This document shows positions 1 through 7,698 of a DNA stretch of 38,619 bases, in pieces (positions within the stretch are counted from its first letter, which is position 1; each line of letters opens with the position of its first letter). The notes below the pieces were generated by a model. That model made no database searches and was not told the DNA's origin. It saw nothing but the letters and a program-made list of their open reading frames with translations. The position numbers were made by a program, and so were the translations under genes. The stretch is from NCBI GenBank assembly GCA_005799525.1, contig SYGN01000229.1:1-38619 (forward strand). Direction: 5' to 3'. The stretch is from Opitutaceae bacterium. GTDB lineage: Bacteria > Verrucomicrobiota > Verrucomicrobiia > Opitutales > Opitutaceae.

Positions 1-44
1 GCCAGCGAGTGGTGATCCGTCCACTCGCTGGCGCTCGCGGCTAC
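1..44. repeat. Head-to-head pair of REP-like elements, left copy cut by window edge
   Basis: Bases 1-12 and 21-32 are perfect 12-bp inverted repeats (GCCAGCGAGTGG and its complement) around an 8-nt spacer. The right half, read on the minus strand, is a 24-nt element that starts GTAGCCGCGAGCG and ends AGCGAGTGG; it can fold into a hairpin with a central tandem G-A mismatch. An identical 24-nt copy lies at 33649-33672 on the plus strand. A 5' GTAG head followed by an imperfect palindrome is the known layout of REP elements mobilised by RAYT transposases. No RAYT gene is in the window. The left copy is presumably completed outside it. Confidence 0.75.
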
Positions 45-81
45 CGAAAAATCCAGAGTTATAAGGACGTTGGGATTACCC

Positions 82-117
82 GCTCCTCGGTCCGCGCAAG
101 CCCGCGCAACGAGGAGC
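82..117. other. Inverted repeat in the 45-201 intergenic stretch
   Basis: GCTCCTCG (82-89) is repeated inverted as CGAGGAGC (110-117), with a GC-rich loop that can pair further. There is no T-run on either side, so it is not a typical intrinsic terminator, though it lies just downstream of msrB. Nothing else is recognisable between the REP pair and msrB. Confidence 0.3.
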
Positions 118-201
118 GAGAGGGTGCGCCCGCTCGGTCGGTGGCGTCCACGCACCCACCGGTGAGTCGTTCGGCGCAGCGGCTTCCGCCGCCGCTCCAC
201 C

Positions 202-846
202 CTACTTTATCCCGCCCTGATGCCTCTCCACCCACGCCGCATACTCTTTTCGCGGCACAAACCGCAGCGACGCGCTGTTGATGCAGTAGCGCAACCCGCC
301 CTGCCCGCGCGGCCCGTCGGGGAACACGTGACCCAAATGCGCACCGTCGACGTTGCAGTGCGATTCCACCCGACGCATCCCGTAGCTCGTGTCGACGGTC
401 TCGCCCACCCACACTTGCTCGATCGGCTTGGTGAAACTCGGCCAACCCGTGCCGCTCTCAAACTTATCCCGTGAGTCGAACAGCGGCGTGTTGCTGCACA
501 CGGAAAAATAAACCCCGTCCTCGTGGTGATCCCAATACTCGTTTTGAAACGGCGGCTCCGTGCCCTGCTGCCGTGCGACGCGAAACTGCATCGGCGTCAA
601 CCGCGCCTTCCACTCAGCGTCCGTCCGCTGCACCGCCGTCTTGCTCATATCGATCACGACATTCGAGGGCAGGCCGCACGCAGACCGTTCCCCGGGCGCG
701 CACGCGAGCGCATCTTTCGCCGCGTTGGGGCTGTCCGTTGCATTTGACTTGGCGGGAGCGGGAGTGGATGTGTTCATTTTCATATCGGCAGCGACGCCGG
801 CCGCGACGGCCAACGCCAAGAGCGAGCAGATCAGACGTGAAATCAT
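202..846 (-). CDS. msrB: Exported peptide-methionine (R)-S-oxide reductase, MsrB type
   Basis: Reduces methionine-R-sulfoxide in proteins, here probably in the periplasm. The 214-residue product begins with a signal peptide ([17 protein letters not shown]), followed by a low-complexity linker with two extra cysteines and then the SelR domain. The hallmarks [22 protein letters not shown] and [11 protein letters not shown] are present, the last holding the catalytic Cys. The two CxxC zinc sites of many MsrB proteins are absent: the first reads YFSVCSN and the second has no CxxC, so this is a zinc-free form. I chose ATG at 846, which opens the signal peptide, over the upstream GTG at 867. It lies beyond the terminator of the TonB receptor gene, so it is probably transcribed separately. 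Confidence 0.92.
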   Translation of the reverse strand: MISRLICSLLALAVAAGVAADMKMNTSTPAPAKSNATDSPNAAKDALACAPGERSACGLPSNVVIDMSKTAVQRTDAEWKARLTPMQFRVARQQGTEPPFQNEYWDHHEDGVYFSVCSNTPLFDSRDKFESGTGWPSFTKPIEQVWVGETVDTSYGMRRVESHCNVDGAHLGHVFPDGPRGQGGLRYCINSASLRFVPRKEYAAWVERHQGGIK

Positions 847-887
847 AGTCCGGTTATGAGCAACCACGCTGAATAATTATTCCAACC

Positions 888-912
888 TTTTGCTGCGGCA
901 TTTTGCTGCGGC
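888..912. repeat. Tandem direct repeat upstream of msrB
   Basis: TTTTGCTGCGGC occurs twice (888-899 and 901-912), separated by one base, in the msrB upstream region. It could be a regulator site or slippage product; no function can be assigned. Confidence 0.5.
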
Positions 913-937
913 CGACATGTCGTCAACCCGCGGGCAC

Positions 938-963
938 AAAAAAGCCCGCCAAGCGGCGGGCTT
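938..963 (-). terminator. Intrinsic terminator of the TonB-dependent receptor gene
   Basis: Read on the minus strand, AAGCCCGCC, a GCTT loop and GGCGGGCTT form a perfect 9-bp GC-rich stem followed by a run of six T. It starts 45 nt after the receptor stop codon and before msrB. Confidence 0.92.
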
Positions 964-1007
964 GAATGTTAGGCCATGGCCAACGGCCACAACGGGGCCG
1001 TGATCCC

Positions 1008-3416
1008 TCAGTATTTCGCCGTCAGCGAGAACACGGCTCGTCCCGGCATTCCGCGCTGTTGGTTCGCGGGGAAATATTCGATGTCACCCATGTTCTGCCA
1101 GTTAAGCGCGGCATTCATCGGACGTTTCTCCCAATTCCACTCATAGCCCACCGCCGCGTTCCACAGCGTCTCGGCCGGTAGGTAGAGCTTGGGATTATTG
1201 GTGCGCTGCGCCTTCTTGCCGGTGTGGTTGAATCCCGCTCCCACCCAGACGCCCTTTAGCGCGTCGTTCTTAAATGAATAGCGCGTCCAAAGATTAAAGA
1301 GCGCCTTCACGGTCGCCTCAGGGTGAGCACCGAGGAAAACCTCCACCCCCTTCGGCACCTGCTTCACGCGAATGTCATTCATCGCACCGCTGGCATAGAT
1401 CTGCCAGTTGTCCATCGGCGACCAGGTGATCTCGGCCTCGATTCCGTTGCTGCGATCCAGCGTCCCTTGCTGGCTGTTCGTAACCGTCACGCCCGTCGCA
1501 CTGAAGGAATTGAACCGCAAGATTCGGTCCTTCTGATCGATTTGGAAGACAGCGAGCGTCGTGGACACCCGGCCGTTGAACAAATCCGCCTTCACGCCGA
1601 ACTCGTAGCCCTTCGACGTGGTCGGAGCCGCGGCTCCGGTTGGGACGTTCTCTTTCGTCAATGCCGCCGCATTGAGCACAAACGATTCGCTGTAGGAACC
1701 GTAGAACATCACGTCGCGCGTCGCTTTCCATCCGAGCCCGAGCTGCGGCGTGGTCTTCTTGTTTTCCACCTTCGCCAAGCTCGAAGCCGGAGCCAGGTAG
1801 TTGTCCGTCGAACCACTGGCGGCGCTGCGACGTGCCCCCAGCACGGCATTGAGACGGTCCTCCAGCAGGCTGAAGTTGAATACGCCGTAAGCCGCCTTGT
1901 TCCGCGTCACCGAGAGATTATTTGTGGAGAAGGGCAACGTCACGGGATCAAAGTCAGTCGTGTAGTCCCAGGTGGCGGAGTTCTTCATGTCCCAAACGGG
2001 GAAGAACTGCGCCGTGGCCGATTGCCGCAAGCGGCCGAAACCGCGCGATTCATTATAGAGCGCACCGAACAGCGGTTTCACCTTGATACCGTTCAGCACA
2101 AGATTTCCGGCCAATTCTACCTGTGAAGACTTGCTCTGGCCAAACGACTCCTGGAGCCGTTTGCGGCGGCCGAGCTGCGCAGCCGGCGCATTGAGCGCGA
2201 GATTGATGTTATTGAGCAAATCCGCCGCATAGGCGCGGCCCGCGATCAAATAATTCGCCGATGAAATCGGCAGGGTCGCCCCAGCCGGATAGTAGCTGGG
2301 TGGCACAGTGATGCTCACCGCACCGAGGCCGGTGAGTTTTTGCGCAACCCGATTTTTGCTCCAATTGAAATTCGTACGCGTCGTCCAAGTATCCGTGATC
2401 TTGGCCGTCAGTTCGGCATTAATGGTCTCGTAATCCGTGAACCGATGGTCGTTGTTCGAAACATAGTTAAACGAGCGGGGCAGCGGGTAGTAACTCAGAA
2501 ACCCGGGATCGCTGTTGTCGAGCGCGTTGATCAAAACGCCCGTGGCGCTCAGGATTCCGCTGGCGGGCGGCAGCGCGACCACTTCCGTGTTCGGCTTGAT
2601 GTGCGCCTGAGGCGGCGTCTCCCGGCGGGAGAACCACTGGTAATCTACCGTCAGTGCGACTCGGTCTGAGATGCGCCACGTCACCACCGGAGCTAGGACG
2701 GTCGTGCCCTGCTTGCCGGGTGTGATAAACTCGAAACCGTTTTCATAGGCGCCGTTGAAGCGAAACAGTAATTTCTTATCAACCAGCGGTTGGTTAACAT
2801 CGAGCGTCGTGCGCCAAAAACTCTGCGTGCCCACTTGTGCATTGACTGTGGTCGACGCTTTAGCTCCGGGCCGCTTCGTCATGTAGTTCACCGTACCGCC
2901 CGGCGCCACCTGTCCGTAAAGCAGGGACGACGGACCTTTCACGACCTCGACGCGCTCGACCGTCAACGTGTCGATGTAGCCTTCGCCCACGAAACCGTTG
3001 TGCTGTGGAGCCTGGTCAAAGCCGCGGATCGTGTAGACCGCGTTGCCGGCGTTAAACTCGCGTCCCGCGCTCGTAACGCTCGGAGCATACTGCACCACAT
3101 CGAACAGGTCACGTGCACCCACATCGGTGATGAATTGCTGCGTAAAAGCGCTGATCGAGAAAGGCAGGTCCTTGATCGGCGTATCGATCCGGGTGGCCGA
3201 TACAGAATTGCCGGCACGGTAGCCTTTATCGGCCGACGTGGTCACCTGAAACGTCGACAAGACAATCCTTTCTTCGGTGGCTGCCGCAGCGGGTGCGGCG
3301 GCTGGATTTTGAGCGCGCAATCCGACTGCAGCGCACGCGAGCACCGCGCAGCTGACGCGAACAAAAACAGTTCGTGCCGAAGCAACGACCCGGATGGTAG
3401 GGGAGGTTTTGGTCAT
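1008..3416 (-). CDS. TonB-dependent outer-membrane receptor, siderophore type
   Basis: An 802-residue outer-membrane transporter, probably for a ferric siderophore or similar ligand, energised by TonB. The N-terminus has a signal peptide (about residues 1-35, ending near GLRAQ), an Ala-rich stretch and a TonB-box-like segment (ERIVLSTFQV). The plug domain follows, about residues 65-185, with RGFDQAP, VERVEVVKGPSSLLYGQ and GGTVNYMTKRP. The rest is a beta-barrel with alternating aromatic strands, ending in an aromatic residue (SLTAKY). Motifs such as KTTPQLGLGWK, YGSYSESF and NGIEAEITW are typical of FhuA/FpvA-like receptors. No Fur box, sigma/anti-sigma pair or tonB/exb genes are visible nearby, so the substrate is uncertain. 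It ends in a strong terminator. Confidence 0.92.
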   Translation of the reverse strand: MTKTSPTIRVVASARTVFVRVSCAVLACAAVGLRAQNPAAAPAAAATEERIVLSTFQVTTSADKGYRAGNSVSATRIDTPIKDLPFSISAFTQQFITDVGARDLFDVVQYAPSVTSAGREFNAGNAVYTIRGFDQAPQHNGFVGEGYIDTLTVERVEVVKGPSSLLYGQVAPGGTVNYMTKRPGAKASTTVNAQVGTQSFWRTTLDVNQPLVDKKLLFRFNGAYENGFEFITPGKQGTTVLAPVVTWRISDRVALTVDYQWFSRRETPPQAHIKPNTEVVALPPASGILSATGVLINALDNSDPGFLSYYPLPRSFNYVSNNDHRFTDYETINAELTAKITDTWTTRTNFNWSKNRVAQKLTGLGAVSITVPPSYYPAGATLPISSANYLIAGRAYAADLLNNINLALNAPAAQLGRRKRLQESFGQSKSSQVELAGNLVLNGIKVKPLFGALYNESRGFGRLRQSATAQFFPVWDMKNSATWDYTTDFDPVTLPFSTNNLSVTRNKAAYGVFNFSLLEDRLNAVLGARRSAASGSTDNYLAPASSLAKVENKKTTPQLGLGWKATRDVMFYGSYSESFVLNAAALTKENVPTGAAAPTTSKGYEFGVKADLFNGRVSTTLAVFQIDQKDRILRFNSFSATGVTVTNSQQGTLDRSNGIEAEITWSPMDNWQIYASGAMNDIRVKQVPKGVEVFLGAHPEATVKALFNLWTRYSFKNDALKGVWVGAGFNHTGKKAQRTNNPKLYLPAETLWNAAVGYEWNWEKRPMNAALNWQNMGDIEYFPANQQRGMPGRAVFSLTAKY

Positions 3417-3531
3417 TGGAAAAGGTCTCTCGGCAAACGGGCCGAACGGTCAAGGCGGCCCACCGCATCTGTGATCGTTAGTATCAACGCCTCGCTGACA
3501 AGCGAAATTCCCCGCCATTTCTCCACCCGAC

Positions 3532-4821
3532 CTACTCCGCCCGCATCTTTGTCATTCCATCCGTAAACTCCGCCTGCAACACCTGTCCGGGCTCCACTTC
3601 CGCCGACCGACCGACCGGCTTCCCGGCCTCGTCGCGCAGGATCACAAAACCACGATTCAACACCGAAGCCGGACTCGCCGCCTGCAACCGCTTCCACAGG
3701 GAGAGCAGTCGATGCGATTCCGTCTGCACACGAAATTCCGGCGAAACCCGCGCCAACGCCGCCCGTACCTCACCCAGCTGTTGCCGCCGCACCTGTACCG
3801 ACGTGCGCAACGCCGCCCCCAGCCGGTTCGAAATATCATCAAGTCGCAAAAACCCTTGTTCGATTTGCGCCTCCGGTGACAACAACCTCAACCGCGACCG
3901 CGCGTGGTCCAGTCGCTCACCCGCCCGCGCCACCGCACCGTCGAGCCATGCCATCATCGCGTCGTCCGCCTGCGCCGCACGTTGCGCACACGCCACAAAT
4001 TCACTCGAGATCAGCTCCGCCGCCGCGCTCGGTGTCTCCGCCCGCCGGTCCGCCGCAAAATCGCACAGCGTAAAATCAATTTCGTGCCCCACCGCCGAAA
4101 TCACCGGCACCGTGCACGCCGCCACCGCCCGCACGAGCACCTCTTCGTTAAAGGCCCACAGATCCTCCAAACTTCCGCCGCCGCGCCCAATCACCATGAC
4201 GTCAAAAATACCCAGCTCCTGCGCGAGGCCCACCATCGCGGCCATTTCCGCCGCCGCACCTTCACCCTGCACTTTCGCCGGCAACACCACCACCCGTCCG
4301 CGCCAACCGCGTCGCATCAAAATCCGCATAAAATCCTGCACCGCCGCTCCCGTCGGTGACGTAATAAAACCCACGCACGCGGGCATCGCGGGAATCGCCC
4401 GCTTCGTTTCCACCGCAAACAATCCCTCCGCCGCGAGTCGCGCCTTCAGCGCCTCAAATTCGCGCTGCAATTTCCCCACCCCATCCTCGATCACGAGGCG
4501 CACAATCAGCTGATACTGCCCACGCGCCTCGTAAACACTCACATCGCCATAGACGACGACCTGCGTGCCTTCGCGGAGCTTCACCGTCTGCCGCGCCGCA
4601 TCGCCGCGAAACATCACCGCACTCAACTGCGCACCCGCATCTTTCAGAGAAAAATACACGTGCCCACTCGCCTGCGCCCGCACGTTCGTTGCCTCACCCC
4701 GCACCCATCCAGGGCGCAGCCCGCTTTCGAGCAGTGTCTTTACGCGCCGCGTAAACCCGCTCACCGACTCGATTTCCGCCCCCGCATCACCCGCGAACAA
4801 GGACTCGTCCCGCGTCTTCAT
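3532..4821 (-). CDS. xseA: Exodeoxyribonuclease VII large subunit
   Basis: Catalytic subunit of exonuclease VII, which degrades single-stranded DNA in repair. The 429-residue protein has the N-terminal OB-fold (SGFTRRVKTLLE, ATNVRAQASGHVYFSLKD), the catalytic domain with GFITSPTGAAVQDF, GRGGGSLEDLWAFNEE and SAVGHEIDFTLCDFAADRRAETPSAA, then a long helical region and a short C-terminal segment (LNRGFVILRD). ATG at 4821 was chosen because it comes one base after the stop of the upstream gene (TGACATG); the longer frame to 4869 would overlap that gene by 47 bp. No xseB is visible next to it. Confidence 0.93.
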   Translation of the reverse strand: MKTRDESLFAGDAGAEIESVSGFTRRVKTLLESGLRPGWVRGEATNVRAQASGHVYFSLKDAGAQLSAVMFRGDAARQTVKLREGTQVVVYGDVSVYEARGQYQLIVRLVIEDGVGKLQREFEALKARLAAEGLFAVETKRAIPAMPACVGFITSPTGAAVQDFMRILMRRGWRGRVVVLPAKVQGEGAAAEMAAMVGLAQELGIFDVMVIGRGGGSLEDLWAFNEEVLVRAVAACTVPVISAVGHEIDFTLCDFAADRRAETPSAAAELISSEFVACAQRAAQADDAMMAWLDGAVARAGERLDHARSRLRLLSPEAQIEQGFLRLDDISNRLGAALRTSVQVRRQQLGEVRAALARVSPEFRVQTESHRLLSLWKRLQAASPASVLNRGFVILRDEAGKPVGRSAEVEPGQVLQAEFTDGMTKMRAE

Positions 4822-4822
4822 G

Positions 4823-5548
4823 TCACGCGTCACCGACCGGCGGCGCCCCGGTCGACTTCTTTGCTCCATAGTGATTTTGCAGCAAATGCGTGCCGACCGC
4901 CAGCATCGCGATCAGGAGCGCCGCCGTGAGCGCCATTTTACCGCGACCGTGATTCAACGCGTCCCCAAACAAAATGAAAGCGACATTGAGCGAACCCTGA
5001 ATCGCGACCGAGACGCAGAGATAACGCACGAACGGCACGTCCGCGAGACCGAGCAAATAGTTCTGCACGAAAAACGGGACCACCGGTGTCACCCGGATCA
5101 AAACGATCAAATCGGTGACATCGCCCGTCTCGACCGTCGGCAACGTATAGCCAAACCGCGCCAAGAGCCGCGCGCACAGCGGACGCAACCAGCGCCGCGC
5201 GAGCCAATACGTCAGGGTCAGATTGAAGGTGATCGCGGCCAGACCCAACATCGTGACGACGGGCAAGCCCAACCGCTCGCCGAAAACCGGACCTGCCGCC
5301 AACGCAAAGGGACTGTTCGGCACGCCCAGCCCCGGCAGCACCGCCATCGCACTGAAAAACACGACCGGCCCCGCGGCTGAAATCCGCCCCACCAACGCCG
5401 TCTTGAGCTGCAGCGCCGCATCGAGGGCCACCCGCCAGCCCACGAAATACACGACCGCCAAACCAATCGCCCCACACAGCAATGCACCCACCGCCAATTG
5501 CTTGAGCGGCAGCTTTTTTTTCTCCCCGAAAACTTCGGACGACGACAT
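4823..5548 (-). CDS. TVP38/TMEM64 (DedA-like, VTT domain) membrane protein
   Basis: A 241-residue inner-membrane protein. After a short charged N-terminus (GEKKKLPLKQ) comes one membrane helix (AVGALLCGAIGLAVVYFVGW). The VTT/SNARE-associated core follows: AVLPGLGVPNSPFALAAGPV, a helical YWLARRWLRP segment, LIVLIRVTPVVPFFVQNYLLGL and VSVAIQGSLNVAFILFGDAL. These match the TVP38 branch of the DedA superfamily, several of whose members are linked to lipid scrambling or transport. The exact substrate is unknown. ATG at 5548 is preferred to a TTG at 5596. It is probably co-transcribed with xseA, and is divergent from the O-antigen ligase gene across 88 bp. Confidence 0.85.
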   Translation of the reverse strand: MSSSEVFGEKKKLPLKQLAVGALLCGAIGLAVVYFVGWRVALDAALQLKTALVGRISAAGPVVFFSAMAVLPGLGVPNSPFALAAGPVFGERLGLPVVTMLGLAAITFNLTLTYWLARRWLRPLCARLLARFGYTLPTVETGDVTDLIVLIRVTPVVPFFVQNYLLGLADVPFVRYLCVSVAIQGSLNVAFILFGDALNHGRGKMALTAALLIAMLAVGTHLLQNHYGAKKSTGAPPVGDA

Positions 5549-5636
5549 TCCACCAGCCTGCCCACCCGCCCGCGACACCGTCAAGCGCTCCGCCAAGCTT
5601 GCCCGCCTTGAGCCCCGCCGATCTCATCCCGCTCTC

Positions 5637-7655
5637 ATGACGCGCCCCGCCGCCGCCTCCGCCCCCGTGCCCACGTCGGGCCTGCTCCCGGCGATCGGCG
5701 TCTTCGGACTCGCGTGTCTCGCCGTCATCACCTTCGCGAGCCCCGGCGCCACACGGATGTTCGCCTGGCCTTGGTCGCTCGGCTACGCCGGCGCCCTGCT
5801 CGCCCCAGTGCTCGTCCTGCTCCTTCACGCCTTCGCCGCGCAACGCCGCCTCGTCCTCCCGTCCCGTCCGTGGTGCTTCGGCGCACTCGCCTCCGCGTGC
5901 GCCGTGTTGGTTTCAGCGCTCGCCAGCCCTTATCGCGGCTCAAGCCTGCTCTGGTCCGCCCCTTTCCTCGCCGCCGTCGCCGTTTTCTTCGTCGTCCATC
6001 ACGCCCGCCACCACGACCTCGTCCGGCCCGCTCGCCTCGATCTTCTCGTCGGCCTCTTTTTTGCCGCCACCATGCTCGTGAGCCTCGCACTCTGGTTACC
6101 CACGCTGCCCGAACGCTCTCCTGAGCTCATCGCCGCCGCGCGCAACCCGTTTCCGCTCGGCCATACCAACTACACCGCCGGCCTCGCCCTCCTCGCCTTG
6201 CCGTGGTTCGGCGTCCTCGCCGCGCGCGCCCGCGGCCTCCCTCGTACTAGCTGGTCGTCCGCTCTCGTTGTCACCCTCGTCCTGCTGGTCAGCAGTGGCA
6301 GCCGTGCCGCCGTGCCCGCCCTCGCCGTCCTCGGACTCGTCGCGCTCCTCGTCGCGCCCCTCCCACGCCGAAAAAAAATCGTCCTGCTCCTCGCCCTGCC
6401 CCTCGTCGCGTTCGCGTTCGCCGTCGCCCACCCGCGCACGCGCGCGATGTTCGCCCCCACCGACCCCGCCGCCGCGCCCAATCTCAGCAACATCCAACGC
6501 TCGGCCATGCTCACCTCCGCCGCCCGCATGGGTCAGGACCGCCCGTGGTTCGGCTGGGGCCCCGGTACCACCCCGCTCGCGTATCCACGTTACCGATTCG
6601 GCCTCGACGGTGGCGCCGAGAACGTCCTCCAACTGCACTGCACGCCCGCCCAACTCTGGGCCGAATTCGGGGCCGCTGGACTCGCCTGCGCCCTCGCCTT
6701 CACCACCCTCGCACTCCGCGCCTTTGTTCGCTCCCCGACGCCCTCCCCCGCGGCCCTCGCGCTCGTCGGCTACGCCGTCTTCTCGCTCGCCGACTGGCAA
6801 CTCGACGTCCCCGTTTTCGCTTTCGCCGTCGCCCTCTGCCTCGCCCACCTCGCTCCACCCGCGCCGTCCTCGTCACTCAGCCCCCGCCTTATCGGTTTCT
6901 TCACTCTCGGAGCGCTCGCGGTCGTCGTGTTGCTCGGCCGCCCTGACCCCACGCCCGCCCTCAACATCCGCGCCCTCGCCCTCGCCCGCGCCAGTACGCC
7001 CGCCACCACCGCCGAGGCCATCGCCCTCCTCCGCGAATCCCTCGCCCTCAATCCCGACCAGGAAATCGCCCACTTCAACCTCGGCTGGCTGCTGCTCATC
7101 GCCGACCCCGCCGCCGCCGAACGCGCCTTCGACGACGCCCTCCATCTTGTTTCCGACAAAGGCGGCGTCTACTTCGGCCTCGGCCTCGCCCGCCTCAATC
7201 AAAACCGGCCCGCCGCCGCCGCCCGCGCCTTCGCCCTCGAATGCCTCAACGACCCCGCGTTTCTCTCGTCCCCCTGGTGGCGCGAACCCGCCGTCGCCGC
7301 CGTCCTCCCCAACACCCGCGCCGAGTTCGCCCACCTCGCCTCGCTCGCCGCGACCGCCCTGGAAAAACGTCCGCACTCCGCTTGGGCCGCCGCGCAACTC
7401 CCTCGCGTCGCCGCCCTCGCCCCCCGCCTCGGCGCACTCCCCGCCGGCCCCGAACGCTCCTACCGCCGCGAACGCACCGCCTACCCCGTCCTCGTCCGCA
7501 ACCTCGACCTCCCCCCACCACTCGACCTCTACGACGTCCGCGAATTCCTCTCTCCGTCGCTCTCCGCTTCCCCCCTTCCCCTCAAATCCTGGCTCCCCAA
7601 TTCCCTCCTTCTCGAACTCCTCGACGCCCCCACCGCCCCACCTGTGAGACATTAG
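5637..7655 (+). CDS. O-antigen ligase/polymerase family membrane protein with C-terminal TPR-like region
   Basis: A 672-residue polytopic protein of the Wzy/WaaL superfamily, which polymerises or ligates lipid-linked glycans on the periplasmic side. The first 400 or so residues are hydrophobic helices. NPFPLGHTNYTAGLALL, VSSGSRAAVPALAVLG and MGQDRPWFGWGPGTTPLAYP are characteristic of the Wzy_C domain. The C-terminal third is soluble and TPR-like (LNPDQEIAHFNLGWLLL, GVYFGLGLARLNQNRPAAAA). ATG at 5637 was chosen over the artificially long ORF from 5223. It opens the polysaccharide locus and is followed, across a heptad repeat, by the priming transferase. The last 40 codons are pyrimidine-rich and may include repeat-derived sequence. 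Confidence 0.85.
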   Translation: MTRPAAASAPVPTSGLLPAIGVFGLACLAVITFASPGATRMFAWPWSLGYAGALLAPVLVLLLHAFAAQRRLVLPSRPWCFGALASACAVLVSALASPYRGSSLLWSAPFLAAVAVFFVVHHARHHDLVRPARLDLLVGLFFAATMLVSLALWLPTLPERSPELIAAARNPFPLGHTNYTAGLALLALPWFGVLAARARGLPRTSWSSALVVTLVLLVSSGSRAAVPALAVLGLVALLVAPLPRRKKIVLLLALPLVAFAFAVAHPRTRAMFAPTDPAAAPNLSNIQRSAMLTSAARMGQDRPWFGWGPGTTPLAYPRYRFGLDGGAENVLQLHCTPAQLWAEFGAAGLACALAFTTLALRAFVRSPTPSPAALALVGYAVFSLADWQLDVPVFAFAVALCLAHLAPPAPSSSLSPRLIGFFTLGALAVVVLLGRPDPTPALNIRALALARASTPATTAEAIALLRESLALNPDQEIAHFNLGWLLLIADPAAAERAFDDALHLVSDKGGVYFGLGLARLNQNRPAAAARAFALECLNDPAFLSSPWWREPAVAAVLPNTRAEFAHLASLAATALEKRPHSAWAAAQLPRVAALAPRLGALPAGPERSYRRERTAYPVLVRNLDLPPPLDLYDVREFLSPSLSASPLPLKSWLPNSLLLELLDAPTAPPVRH

Positions 7656-7656
7656 C

Positions 7657-7698
7657 CCTTCGTCCTTGCTCCTTGGTCCTTCCTACCTCCTCTTCCCT
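7657..7698 (+). repeat. Degenerate heptamer tandem array (CCTTnnT)
   Basis: Six 7-nt units, CCTTCGT, CCTTGCT, CCTTGGT, CCTTCCT, ACCTCCT and CTTCCCT, fill the whole gap between the O-antigen ligase stop and the TTG start of the next gene. The period is strict although the units diverge. Confidence 0.8.

Noticed and set aside
3417-3531. Possible promoter of the TonB-dependent receptor (TTGTCA, GATACT)
   Set aside because: The boxes are only 10 nt apart, and no Fur-like palindrome is visible.
6268-7647. 459-codon plus-strand ORF rich in Ser and Pro
   Set aside because: Alternative frame of the O-antigen ligase gene; its Ser/Pro bias results from GC-rich codons.
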